A DNA stretch of 45,954 nt from Psychromonas sp. (GTDB taxonomy: Bacteria > Pseudomonadota > Gammaproteobacteria > Enterobacterales > Psychromonadaceae), in contig JAGLDN010000049.1 in the NCBI GenBank assembly GCA_023145575.1, forward strand, positions 1 through 45,954. Reading direction: 5' to 3'. This document shows positions 34,175-44,169 of this stretch, piece by piece. Within the stretch, counting starts at the first letter, position 1; each line of letters begins with the position of its first letter. The position numbers were made by a program, and so were the translations under genes. The notes beneath the pieces were generated by a model that was not told the DNA's origin, searched no databases, and worked only from the letters and a program-made list of their open reading frames with translations.

Positions 34175-35284
34175 ATGCAGTTTGATATGATAACCTCACA
34201 AGAACGACTTAAATCTTTTATACAAACTATTGATAATTCGACGCTATCTATCGATACGGAATTTGTCAGAACACGTACCTATGTCGCAAATTTAGGCTTG
34301 TTGCAACTTAATCAAAATAATAAAATAACCTTAATCGACCCGATTTTGGTGCCTGATTTAAGTACTTTCTGGAAAACATTAGACTCAAAAAAATGCCTTT
34401 TGCACGCAAGTGGAGAAGATTTAGAGATTATCAGACAGCATAAAGGTGATTTAAATTTTACTTTATTTGACACGCAGATTGCTTGTGCATTTTTAAACTT
34501 AGGTGCCTCTTTAGGCTATGCTAAAATGGTTGAGCTATTAAGAGAGGTAATAGTAGATAAGGGTGAGTCTCGTGCAGATTGGTGCATAAGACCCTTAGGT
34601 GAAAAGCAACTCAATTATGCCGCCACAGATGTTTTACATTTACCATATTGTTTTAGTAAATTAAAAGAGAAATTAATTGAAAAAAAAATGTATGATTTTT
34701 TTCTCGATGAATGCCGATCTACACTTGAAGATAAAATGAAAACACAAAACCCTGACAATGCTTATAAATCACTTAATAATTTATTTAAACTTGATAGGCA
34801 AGCTCTGGCAACAGCCAAAGAAATTGCTAAATGGCGTTTGAATACTGCCAGACAACGTAATTTACCACTTAATTTTGTATTAAAATCGGATCACATTTGG
34901 TTAATCGCTTATTATCAACCCAAAAGTATTGCCGATTTGCAACGCCTACACCTTATGCCGAATGAAATACGTCTTCACGGATCAAGCTTGATAAAAGTAA
35001 TCGAGCGTGTTTTAACTGAAGATCCAGAAAGTTATCCTCAGTTAATTTCTCGTTTAATTGATTTCCCTGCTTACAAAAAAACACTTCAATCGATACGTGA
35101 AAAAGTTAAATATTGTGCAGAGCAATACCAACTACCCATTGAACTTATTGCATCTAAGCGCATTATTAATAATTATTTAAGTTGGTTATGGATAATCGAT
35201 GAGGATCATGATCAGCTAAACGGAAAACCAAAACTATTAAAAGGCTGGCGATTTGAATTAATTGGCCACCAATTTGAACATTAA
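34175..35284 (+). CDS. rnd: Ribonuclease D (ORF opens at 34136; likely start ATG 34175)
   Basis: DEDD exonuclease motifs: SIDTEFVRTRTYVANLGLLQL, LLHASGEDLEII, AATDVLHLPYCF; HRDC-like region. Confidence 0.9.
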   Translation: MQFDMITSQERLKSFIQTIDNSTLSIDTEFVRTRTYVANLGLLQLNQNNKITLIDPILVPDLSTFWKTLDSKKCLLHASGEDLEIIRQHKGDLNFTLFDTQIACAFLNLGASLGYAKMVELLREVIVDKGESRADWCIRPLGEKQLNYAATDVLHLPYCFSKLKEKLIEKKMYDFFLDECRSTLEDKMKTQNPDNAYKSLNNLFKLDRQALATAKEIAKWRLNTARQRNLPLNFVLKSDHIWLIAYYQPKSIADLQRLHLMPNEIRLHGSSLIKVIERVLTEDPESYPQLISRLIDFPAYKKTLQSIREKVKYCAEQYQLPIELIASKRIINNYLSWLWIIDEDHDQLNGKPKLLKGWRFELIGHQFEH

Positions 35285-35300
35285 ACCTTAAAGGAATCCT

Positions 35301-36677
35301 ATGCACGAAAGTCAAAGTTGGAAAAACACCATTCAAAGTTACCTTGATAAACGATTACTTTGGATTTTTTTAATAGGCTGCTCAAGCGGTTTTCCATGGG
35401 TATTGATTGGCTCGGCTATGTCTGGCTGGTTAACAGATGCTGGATTGACACGTACTGCTATTGGTTATTTTGGATCTGTTTTTGTTGTTTATGCAATTAA
35501 TTTTTTATGGGCACCACTTGTTGACAGGGTTAAGCTACCTATATTATATCGTTTATTAGGGCAGCGTCGAAGTTGGATCCTACTTTGCCAATTCATTGTT
35601 TTAGTGTTTACGCTTTTAATCGCAGGCACCAATCCTGCACATGATTTAATGTATACCTCAATACTTGCATTAATTATTGCGACTGCATCGGCAACACAAG
35701 ATATCGCCATTGATGCTTATCGCATTGATACATTTCCAAAATCAGCAAAAATCAACAAACTCCCTCAATCCTCAGCCATGGCTGTTATCGGGTGGTGGAC
35801 AGGGTATTCCTTGCCGGGCTATTTAGCATTTATATCCGCTGATACTATTGGCTGGAATAACATCTATTATGGCATGGCAGGTGTTGCCATATTACTGATG
35901 GTCTTCACGCTTGTAGTGCAAGAGCCAAAATCAGATAGAGAAAAGCTACAAACTCAAGCTGAAGCGCGTCATGCAAAAGTATTAGGAACATCAATGCCTT
36001 TAACTACTTGGCTAAGTGTTACAGTTTTTGAACCATTTTTGGATTTTTTCAAAAGGAATGGCGTTAAAGTTTCGCTAACTATCCTCGCGTTTGTGTTTCT
36101 TTTCAAAATTGGAGAAGCATTTTTAGGGCGTATGTCGATTCCTTTTTATAAAGAAATTGGCTTTAGTAATGAGCAAATCGGTTATTATTCTAAACTCATA
36201 GGTTGGGGAGCAACCATGCTCTTTACATTACTTGGGAGTATGATAAATGTGAGGCTTGGGGTGGTTAGAGGGCTTATGATTGGTGGAATTGCAATGTCAA
36301 CAAGCAACTTAATGTTTTCTTGGATTGCACATGTCGGGCCAAATGAACATTTATTTTTAGCAACTATTTTAATTGACAACTTTACCACTGCATTTTCAAC
36401 GGTTGCCTTTGTATCTTTTTTAACCATGATGACTGGAGAAGCTTTTTCTGCAACACAATACGCCCTCCTCGCTTCATTAGGTAATTTAGGACGAACAACA
36501 CTTGCCTCCTTTAGTGGTGAGTTAGTTGATTATTTAAACAATTGGAGCTTGTTTTTTATTATAACAGCATTAATGGTTATCCCTAGTCTCATTATGCTTT
36601 ATTCACTGCGAAATTTCTTTAATACAATACTGTCAAAAAATGCAAAAATTACAGTAGAAAAAGACAAGAGTATTTAA
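35301..36677 (+). CDS. ampG: AmpG-like muropeptide MFS transporter
   Basis: LIGCSSGFPWVLIGSAMSGWLTDAGLTRTAIGYFG; ATQDIAIDAYRID; multiple TM segments. Confidence 0.85.
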   Translation: MHESQSWKNTIQSYLDKRLLWIFLIGCSSGFPWVLIGSAMSGWLTDAGLTRTAIGYFGSVFVVYAINFLWAPLVDRVKLPILYRLLGQRRSWILLCQFIVLVFTLLIAGTNPAHDLMYTSILALIIATASATQDIAIDAYRIDTFPKSAKINKLPQSSAMAVIGWWTGYSLPGYLAFISADTIGWNNIYYGMAGVAILLMVFTLVVQEPKSDREKLQTQAEARHAKVLGTSMPLTTWLSVTVFEPFLDFFKRNGVKVSLTILAFVFLFKIGEAFLGRMSIPFYKEIGFSNEQIGYYSKLIGWGATMLFTLLGSMINVRLGVVRGLMIGGIAMSTSNLMFSWIAHVGPNEHLFLATILIDNFTTAFSTVAFVSFLTMMTGEAFSATQYALLASLGNLGRTTLASFSGELVDYLNNWSLFFIITALMVIPSLIMLYSLRNFFNTILSKNAKITVEKDKSI

Positions 36678-36693
36678 AAGAATTTATACCCAT

Positions 36694-37668
36694 TTACTGT
36701 TTATCTACGTTAGTCCACGAATATAGGTGCAAGCTTTGATGAAGTTGATCTGAAATAGAGAGTTGCATTGTGTTACCACTGAGTATATTGTTTTCATAAC
36801 CATAATAAATATGCAACAGGTAAAATATCGGTGAGCATGTTCCTAATTCGCCAGTAAGATAACTGATTTGTTTGAAATTACAGGTCAGGTTAATATGACC
36901 ATTGAGTTGATCGTAAGCTGATATCCAAGGGTTAACCTGAGACTGCAAGCCATTACCAGGTGCATAAAATGTAGTAATGATTGGGTCGTTAATATCTTTT
37001 AATTGTTTTGTTGCATTACAAAATAAAGTACTCGAGGCGGTCGTTTCATGTTTTTTAATGACTGTTTCATGACTGTTAAAAAACAAATCCAAACCTGATC
37101 CATTAATAGTTAGCTTGGTAAATATTACAGCCTCTGAAGCAATAAATCCTTCTTCGCCATATTCATCTACACATAAATTTTTTGCGTATAAGTCATCCAT
37201 ATCATGGTAAAGGCTATCAACGCCGAGTAGGTATACAGATGAATTAGGCTCTTTGAAAACTTGCTCAATGTCAGTGAGAGCCAAGCTTAATGCAGTTCTG
37301 CCAAAAGGGAAATATTTTATATCGGACTTATTAAATATCTTTGGGAACTTCTCTTTGAGAGTGTTTTGCCAATCAATAAATAGTGGCGTGTCTTCCCCTA
37401 ACTCTGGCAACAGAACATACAAAGGCTGTGCGTTAAAATCAATGTCATCATTATTTTCTAGACGCGTCAGCATAGCTTCTACCAATAAAATTATTCGTGA
37501 TAATTTGTTATCACTTTCTGCTAAATCGCAAAAATTTGCGGGTACAATATGACCATCATCAAAAGTATACAAAGCATGGTCAACAGGTACCAAATCAATA
37601 TTTAACACTAGTTGCATATCACTCTCAATACCTAGTAAAATGTCACTGTGTTGTAATTTAAAAATCAT
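36694..37668 (-). CDS. T6SS-island protein with thiolase/beta-ketoacyl-synthase-like fold (function unknown, probably non-catalytic)
   Basis: VYLLGVDSLYHDMDDL..EGFIASEAVIFTKL and TGELGTCSPIFYLLH resemble KAS/thiolase-fold segments. Lies in a VgrG/PAAR cluster. Confidence 0.5.
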   Translation of the reverse strand: MIFKLQHSDILLGIESDMQLVLNIDLVPVDHALYTFDDGHIVPANFCDLAESDNKLSRIILLVEAMLTRLENNDDIDFNAQPLYVLLPELGEDTPLFIDWQNTLKEKFPKIFNKSDIKYFPFGRTALSLALTDIEQVFKEPNSSVYLLGVDSLYHDMDDLYAKNLCVDEYGEEGFIASEAVIFTKLTINGSGLDLFFNSHETVIKKHETTASSTLFCNATKQLKDINDPIITTFYAPGNGLQSQVNPWISAYDQLNGHINLTCNFKQISYLTGELGTCSPIFYLLHIYYGYENNILSGNTMQLSISDQLHQSLHLYSWTNVDKQ

Positions 37669-37797
37669 TAATGCGCCTCTTTTGCGAACATATAGTATAG
37701 GCTTGTGACCTTTGATATAAATGATGTGAAATTGATTTTTGATTTTCTTGCTTACTTTTTGATATCTTTTTGAGTATTCCTTGGTGTGGTTTGTTTT

Positions 37798-38856
37798 TCA
37801 TAAGATAGCTTCTGCCTCTGCGTAATAATGAAGACCATCATCAACATTCACCATTATTTGATTTATTGACGCAACACGGCGATGTGCTTGACTCGCAGAT
37901 TTATAAATATTTAGAATATTGAGTGGAGTACGATTTTTTCCCGACAATATACATGGGCCAAACACCTTTAAAAAATCACTATCCCAATAATGCAACATTT
38001 TTGCACCATAATAAGCAAGGTTGCTCTTTTGTTTTTCTTGATCGGAATCAAACTGAATATCAGAGGGAATAAGTTCATCTAATTTATCTCCCAATAAAAT
38101 TCTTAGGGAATGATACGCGCATAATGTATACTTTTCGTCTTGTAAATAACGTGCTAAAAAAGGTATAAATTTAGTATATCCGCTTAAAGACATCACTCTA
38201 ATAATTAGTTTGACATGTTCATCATCGGCTGATAGTTTATTCACCACTTCAGTTACTGTTTTTTCATTTAATGCAACAATAAATAGTTCAAATAAATGGC
38301 TTTCGAGTAATTCTAAATCTATAAACAGTAGTAGCAAATCACTTTGCAATTGCGTATCAGAAAATAGCAAGTTAAAATAAAGTTTATTAACGGGAGTAGC
38401 TTCCCAATCCTCACTTTCAACGAGTTTTAGCACATTCTCATATTGATCTGTATAAAAACAATATAATAATTGTATTTGTAAACGATTGCTAGTGCCACTA
38501 AATTTTTTTAATAATCCCTTATTTCCTTTAATTAGCATCAGTTCATCACCTAATAACTGCATTTTAGGATCTGGGGATTCTTGTAAGTTGCTCAATAAAG
38601 AAGTGAAGTTATTATGAATTTTTGCATATACCTGCAATAATAATAATTGTTGATTGTTTGATAATTCTTCATATACTTTAAAAAGATCCAGTGCTAGCAA
38701 GGGATTTTTTTTAGAAAAAAAGTGATCGGGATCTGCACGTAAAAGTCGCGCACAGGCTAATAAACGATTGCTATTATCATCCATGTTTTGTTTAAATGAA
38801 CAAAAGCCATTAGAAAATTGTTTACGTTGGCTCATTAACTCGAATAAATAACTCAT
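37798..38856 (-). CDS. HEAT-repeat-like conserved T6SS-associated protein (function unknown)
   Basis: Helical repeats around VKLIIRVMSLSGYTKFIPFLARYLQDEKYTLCAYHSLRILLGDKLDELIP. Position between PAAR and the thiolase-like gene. Confidence 0.45.
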   Translation of the reverse strand: MSYLFELMSQRKQFSNGFCSFKQNMDDNSNRLLACARLLRADPDHFFSKKNPLLALDLFKVYEELSNNQQLLLLQVYAKIHNNFTSLLSNLQESPDPKMQLLGDELMLIKGNKGLLKKFSGTSNRLQIQLLYCFYTDQYENVLKLVESEDWEATPVNKLYFNLLFSDTQLQSDLLLLFIDLELLESHLFELFIVALNEKTVTEVVNKLSADDEHVKLIIRVMSLSGYTKFIPFLARYLQDEKYTLCAYHSLRILLGDKLDELIPSDIQFDSDQEKQKSNLAYYGAKMLHYWDSDFLKVFGPCILSGKNRTPLNILNIYKSASQAHRRVASINQIMVNVDDGLHYYAEAEAIL

Positions 38857-38922
38857 TATTTACAATTTTTCCTACTAGCATGAAATCCGAAGCTACTTTA
38901 ATTATTTAGTATACTTTGATCG

Positions 38923-39213
38923 TCATCCAATTAATACTGTGGGGTTCCCAATTGTTACTTTAGCTCCGTGCACTGTGGAATCGCCCAATCTAACCGCGGG
39001 TTTTCCACCAATCATTACCGTAAAGGATCCTATAATAATTTTATCTGGCGGCCCGACACAAACACACTGATCTCCTAAAATTGCAGCGGGTAGACCACCA
39101 ATCAAGACATTCAGAGCGCCAGGGCCTATAATGGGCCCGCCAACATGTGGCACTACGCCTGTGACTTGTGCGCATACATGTATACCAGTAATTGTTGCTG
39201 CTGGAACTCCCAT
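38923..39213 (-). CDS. PAAR-domain T6SS spike-tip protein (ORF opens at 39345; likely start ATG 39213)
   Basis: MGVPAATITGIHVCAQVTGVVPHVGGPIIGPGALNVLIGGLPAAILGDQCVCVGPPDKIIIGSFTVMIGGKPAVRLGDSTVHGAKVTIGNPTVLIG; glycine-rich PAAR repeats. RBS-like ggagg just upstream of 39213. Confidence 0.9.
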   Translation of the reverse strand: MGVPAATITGIHVCAQVTGVVPHVGGPIIGPGALNVLIGGLPAAILGDQCVCVGPPDKIIIGSFTVMIGGKPAVRLGDSTVHGAKVTIGNPTVLIG

Positions 39214-39435
39214 CGCTCCCTCCTTAATTTTTATTAAATTAAAAATCGATGAGTATTTAATATTTAGTGAATAAATCAAATAAAGATTATGTATATACCC
39301 ATGTAAAGTAAAGTTGAAAAGTAACATGGGCATCGTTATGAACACCGCTTGTTCTTTTATTTAAACTAATTTACGATCATACTCGTTATCATTTATTGGC
39401 GTAGCTCCTCAGTCTGTGACAAAGCAATACTTTCC

Positions 39436-39460
39436 TATCTTGTATTTATAATACAAGATA
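39436..39460. promoter_or_regulatory. Perfect 10-bp inverted repeat (TATCTTGTAT-ttata-ATACAAGATA) between vgrG and the PAAR gene
   Basis: Direct reading. No adjacent T-run, so not a canonical terminator. Confidence 0.5.
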
Positions 39461-39723
39461 TTCAATTAATTTCGCTTGAGCATCGTTATTTTGATTAAAT
39501 TCAGCATTATTTATATAATTAATCAAATCTATCATTATATTACGATCATGTCTCTATGGATATGTCATGCATAAATTAAATAGAACAAACTCGACTAACG
39601 ATAATCTCCATACTTGGTTTGGCCAACAAAGGTTTATTGTTAGGGTTGCACGCAAGGTAAAGATAGGCTAAATCAAATATTAAAATTATTGCTTTATTGT
39701 CGTTAAAATAAGTTTTTTTCATA

Positions 39724-41679
39724 TCAATTCAACTGAATCATCGCGGCTTTTTGGGCGATTTTAGAACCAGTAATACTTATATCTGTTCCTTTAATGTCAA
39801 CCTGACCGTTAGCCGATAATTTAATAGAGGCCAATCCCACTTCAAAACTAAGCTCTGTACCCGCTTTAATAGTTAATTTCATTTTCGATTCTAATGTATG
39901 ATCTTGAGTTGATATTGCGGATCTAGTACCTTTAACTTCTAAAGAATCGTTGCTTGCAACTGTTACCGTCTGAGCAGCTCCTAGTTCTAACTTATATTCA
40001 CCGTCAATTTTGGTAGAACTGGTTCCCTCAACAGTTAGCTCGTCGTTTTTCTTCACTGAAACAGTACGATTTTCACCAACTTCAATAGTTTGCACCTTAG
40101 TCACGCTTTCAGTACTATTATTGAGTACTTTAGTAGTAGAGTCGTTTTTGATTACTATTTCATAATCTTTTTCTGCCTGCAGGGCGAATAATTCTTTACC
40201 TTTCTCATCCTCAAAACGTAATTCATTAAAATTATCTGATTGCCCATTTTTTGTGCTCTTTGTTTTAATACCACTTTGCGTTTTTTTCGCTGGCAATTCA
40301 TAAGGTGGCATGTAATCTACATTATTAATCGCACCAATAATGATAGGCTGATCAGGATCGCCATTGACAAAGTTAACAATTACTTCTTGCCCAACGTGAG
40401 GGTAGAAGAATGCCCCCCATCCATTCCCTGCCCAATTTTGAGAAACACGGATCCAGCATGAACTGCTTGAATCCTTCTTTCCTTCTCTATCCCAGTGGAA
40501 TTGTACTTTAACTCGCCCATATTTATCTACTAAAATTTCATCTCCCTTTTCACCAGTTACTACAGCGGTTTGAATGCCATTAATTAATGGTTTTTCCCGT
40601 AATAATACAGGGCGATAAGGTGTATCTTCAGGGACACATTCAAAATGATTCTTGTATATGCCAGTTTTATTTGAAGCTTCGGTTATTACCGAAGTGAGCA
40701 TAAACGTTTTACCAACATAATTAGGATCTAAATGATCTTTAAAGGTAAATAGCTTCCCGACCAGAAAACTAATGCAAGAACTCGTGCCGAAACATTTGCG
40801 CATGTCTTTTTGCACTGCTTCAAGACGTATGTTAGCAATAGGTTCAGCGCGTTTATTTAATTCAGATTCACCGACAAATTTATATATTTCGTATGCATTT
40901 TGATCTGGTAATGAGGCTACAACACTCTTTCCAGAGGGTAAACCTTTTGGCCGTGTATAGTCATAACCTAGTTGAGAGTAGGCTCCGCTGGTCATCGTTA
41001 ATCCACCAGACCACGTATCAACTTCTGAAAAGTGGTCGCTAGGCCTGTGCGTTATTTCACTTTGATCACATTTTACGTAGCTACTCACATCGTTTATAAG
41101 AATTAACATATGTTCTTTTTTAGTATGATCAAAGTAGTAGAAGATCCCTTCTTGCTCGAGTATCCGGCTAATAAAAGCTAAATCGGTCTCTTGATATTGT
41201 ACACAGTATTCATATTTTGGATGGCTACCTTTAGTTGAATCCTTAAAGGCAACTTTATGTTGACCGAATAAATCAGAACAAATATCAATCACAGATTTAT
41301 TTTGAAAAATCCTGCAATTTATTCGATTTTCCATAAACGCTACTTTGGGAACAATCATTGCCTTATAACGGATAAACTTTTCAGCAGAATCTGTGTCTAG
41401 TGTTTGGACACCATCGGATTCTATGTGAGTAATAAACCCGTGGAACTCACGCAAATATTTTTTGGATTCTCTGGTACAAGATAAGGAGATAGAGACTGAC
41501 TTTCCGATTAAATCATCTAATTTAATTTTACTGTCAACAGCATGCATTAATACTACAATCGAAAAAGGTTCCGACATTTTTTCAGTTACGCTAAAACCAG
41601 TTAAAGCAAGTTTACCTTTGCCTAATGGCGTTGATATCTGAATGCGATCAATCATTAAATTTTCTGAACTAGTTGCCAT
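39724..41679 (-). CDS. vgrG: T6SS spike protein VgrG/TssI (ORF opens at 41748; likely start ATG 41679)
   Basis: gp27-like N-terminus (CVQYQETDLAFISRILEQEGIFYYF); gp5 OB segment (VDKYGRVKVQFHWDREG...CWIRVSQNWAGNGWGAFFYPHVGQEVIVNFVNGDPDQPIIIGAINN); beta-helix tail, no C-terminal extension. Confidence 0.94.
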   Translation of the reverse strand: MATSSENLMIDRIQISTPLGKGKLALTGFSVTEKMSEPFSIVVLMHAVDSKIKLDDLIGKSVSISLSCTRESKKYLREFHGFITHIESDGVQTLDTDSAEKFIRYKAMIVPKVAFMENRINCRIFQNKSVIDICSDLFGQHKVAFKDSTKGSHPKYEYCVQYQETDLAFISRILEQEGIFYYFDHTKKEHMLILINDVSSYVKCDQSEITHRPSDHFSEVDTWSGGLTMTSGAYSQLGYDYTRPKGLPSGKSVVASLPDQNAYEIYKFVGESELNKRAEPIANIRLEAVQKDMRKCFGTSSCISFLVGKLFTFKDHLDPNYVGKTFMLTSVITEASNKTGIYKNHFECVPEDTPYRPVLLREKPLINGIQTAVVTGEKGDEILVDKYGRVKVQFHWDREGKKDSSSSCWIRVSQNWAGNGWGAFFYPHVGQEVIVNFVNGDPDQPIIIGAINNVDYMPPYELPAKKTQSGIKTKSTKNGQSDNFNELRFEDEKGKELFALQAEKDYEIVIKNDSTTKVLNNSTESVTKVQTIEVGENRTVSVKKNDELTVEGTSSTKIDGEYKLELGAAQTVTVASNDSLEVKGTRSAISTQDHTLESKMKLTIKAGTELSFEVGLASIKLSANGQVDIKGTDISITGSKIAQKAAMIQLN

Positions 41680-42507
41680 ATAATTTACTTCCTCCAGCAT
41701 AAGCTTTTTCAAGCTCATCTTAATTAAGCCGTGGTATACTATACTCATGCTACTTCACAGAAAAAATGTAAAATTAGCAAGGTAAATTGTATTACGATAG
41801 TTACTAGGTATAAAATTGAAGTATTAATTATTCTACGACAAGATATTATAACAAAATAGATACCTCCATGCGATAAATAATCTTGAATATAATCCACACT
41901 AAACAGTAAGTAAGAACGTAGCGTTCAATAAATTTTAGAATTGTATTTCAGCCTAAGTTTATGTTTCGTAAGCATTTTTTCTTCACATAAGTAAGAAGAA
42001 TAGACACACAACAATATTACTCTTTCTAAACATAATTAAACATCGAGTCTCTTTGTTGAAGTAAATCTATATACTTAAGACCAATTGCTTTATCATTCAC
42101 AATAATTTATGGCTGTTAATACTGAAACTCTCAATGAAAGAAATTTTATTATTCCAAAATAACAAATTATTAATCGAGTCTTTAATTAAAGTGTAAGTAC
42201 AGCAAAGACTTATATAAGTAGGGGCATAAAATAGTCAACATTCTATGATGCAAATAATTAGTTGCTAGTTTAAATATCTAAAGAAATATTAAAGCAATTA
42301 TCGCTCACTCATAAAATATTTATAGGACTTTATTATCCTATTATGACCATTTATTAAAGCTTATGGTTTTGCAATATATTTACTATACTATATATCAAAA
42401 ATAAACCACCTTTTTTTAACATTAATATGTATATATGTACTTTAAATAGTAAATTTCTCTAAAATCATTACTATTTAAAGTTATCATATGATTTTTTTAT
42501 CTTACTA

Positions 42508-42978
42508 TCATTGCTTTCCCTTATTACCCACAACGGATGGATCGTAATGATATACTTGTACAGATACAGGCTTTCCATCTTCATAAACAGAGATTTCCAC
42601 CCCTAGCGAAGTGAAGTGCAGAACCCCAGTTTCAACAGGTGACTCGCCTTGTATCGACAAATGATAAGTTGTCAAAAATACGTTTTCCATTTCGACGCCC
42701 ATGGTTTTCACAAAATTCTTCCCATCTGCTCTGCACATGGATATAACAACTTTTTTACCGGTTCCTTCATAAAATTCTTTTAAAAGCTCTGTCGATCCAA
42801 CGCACATTGGTTTAGTAAAATTCAGTTCCCCGAGTTGTGTAGTACCAGCAATTGCATTTTCGAAACCTCGCCAAACACCAAAGTCACAAGAAAGAAGCGC
42901 CATGTTCTCTTTATAATCATCAACCCCGATGCCACCTTGTATAGTTTCGTAAAGCATAAACATTTTTACGGTTGCCAT
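42508..42978 (-). CDS. Hcp-family T6SS tube protein (hcpA of this island)
   Basis: MFMLYETIQGGIGVDDYKENMALLSCDFGVWRG...LLKEFYEGTGKKVVISMCRADGKN...VFLTTYHLSIQGESPVETGVLHFTSLGVEISVYEDGKPVSVQVYHYD, an Hcp-type layout. Confidence 0.75.
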   Translation of the reverse strand: MATVKMFMLYETIQGGIGVDDYKENMALLSCDFGVWRGFENAIAGTTQLGELNFTKPMCVGSTELLKEFYEGTGKKVVISMCRADGKNFVKTMGVEMENVFLTTYHLSIQGESPVETGVLHFTSLGVEISVYEDGKPVSVQVYHYDPSVVGNKGKQ

Positions 42979-43045
42979 TTTATTTCTCCTTAAAGATAGT
43001 AATATTTTTTTGTAAACTAAATAATTTTAATATTAAGCAGCAAAA

Positions 43046-43293
43046 TTAAGCTGCACCAAGTTCGAAATTTTTATTCGTAAATCTGTAATGTTTCTTGCTA
43101 GTTATTTTCCCTTCCTCGCTAATAATATTTATAGTACAATTTAGGGACGGATAGCCCATGCCGTAGATTTTCACTGCTGTGCCTCCATGTATTGTAACCG
43201 AATAATTGGTTATCAAACAAGTTATAGTCGAAACTTGTACTGCCCCGACTGTTTTTCCTTGATTTTGTTTAGTAACATCAAAGTACGTATGTT
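43046..43293 (-). pseudogene. N-terminally truncated copy of the Hcp-like gene hcpB
   Basis: The minus strand reads YFDVTKQNQGKTVGAVQVSTITCLITNYSVTIHGGTAVKIYGMGYPSLNCTINIISEEGKITSKKHYRFTNKNFELGAA*. It aligns end to end with the C-terminal half of the ORF at 44170-44652. No start or N-terminal half. Confidence 0.85.
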
Positions 43294-43551
43294 AAGTACC
43301 TTCTATAAATTTTTAAATGATATTAATTAAATAATAATATTATTACTAATACTAACGTAAATTAAGTAATGATACAATATTTCATTTTACTAATATATAA
43401 CATTTAAAATTGAAGATCAAATGTTAAGAACATAATAAAATAAAACTTTTAACTTATTATACTGAAACATAGAGCTAAATCATAAAAAACTATTCTGTTA
43501 GTATCATTATATTTGCATAGAAACCGCTTGTTCAATATACGAAAGTTAAAT

Positions 43552-43735
43552 TAAAAGGTCCAAAAATAAGACGAATCATCATAAACTCGATAAGCATGGA
43601 TCTCACCGAAGAAGCGAAAGATAATCTTTGAATAAATTAGCACTGTATTGATTAAACACCTTGATCTGAGTAAAACATTAATTTTTTAGTTTCTGGCTTG
43701 ATAAATGAAACAATAGGATCAATCAAGAGATCTTC
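43552..43735 (-). mobile_element. IS3-family transposase remnant (unit 1)
   Basis: Minus strand DLLIDPIVSFIKPETKKLMFYSDQGV, the DDE-region segment of an IS3-type OrfB. Flanking block aattaaaaggtccaaaaataagacgaatcat is shared with 44992. Confidence 0.7.
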
Positions 43736-43872
43736 AAATTTATTTCAATACGACATATTGAATGATTATTAATAAAACTTGAACGTATTCAACACTGGCG
43801 GCATAAAAACTGATCAGATTAATGAAGAAAAAATATTAAATATTTGCGCTCTTTATCAAGATGCGCAGGCTT

Positions 43873-44094
43873 TTAAAAAATTGCCCAAATAACGATTAGC
43901 GTTATTAAAATCATCAAAATACCAGCTGTTGAGCTATCCAAAGCAACATTAACAATAAAATAAGACCTTGTTGAACGATCAGAATATGGATCTATTCGTT
44001 GGCGGTTTTGATGTGGCAACTGGTGAGGTGTTCTCAGTTTATTTAAATCATCTACTCCGATATTACCCTGAATATCTTGGTAAGACATAAACAT
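43873..44094 (-). pseudogene. Decayed hcpA copy: Hcp N-terminus joined to an unrelated TM-containing tail
   Basis: VKMFMSYQDIQGNIGVDDLNK matches the hcpA N-terminus. The position of the hcpA start codon is ATA here. The tail ends STAGILMILITLIVIWAIF (predicted TM). Confidence 0.6.
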
Positions 44095-44169
44095 TTTTAC
44101 AGCTGCTATTTTATTTCACTTTAAAGATAATGCTATTTTTCTGTAACACAAATAATATTAAATTTAATA

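Noticed and set aside
39724-41679. Possible effector domain fused to VgrG
   Set aside because: The protein ends directly after the gp5-like beta-helix repeats, with no extension to host a toxin domain.
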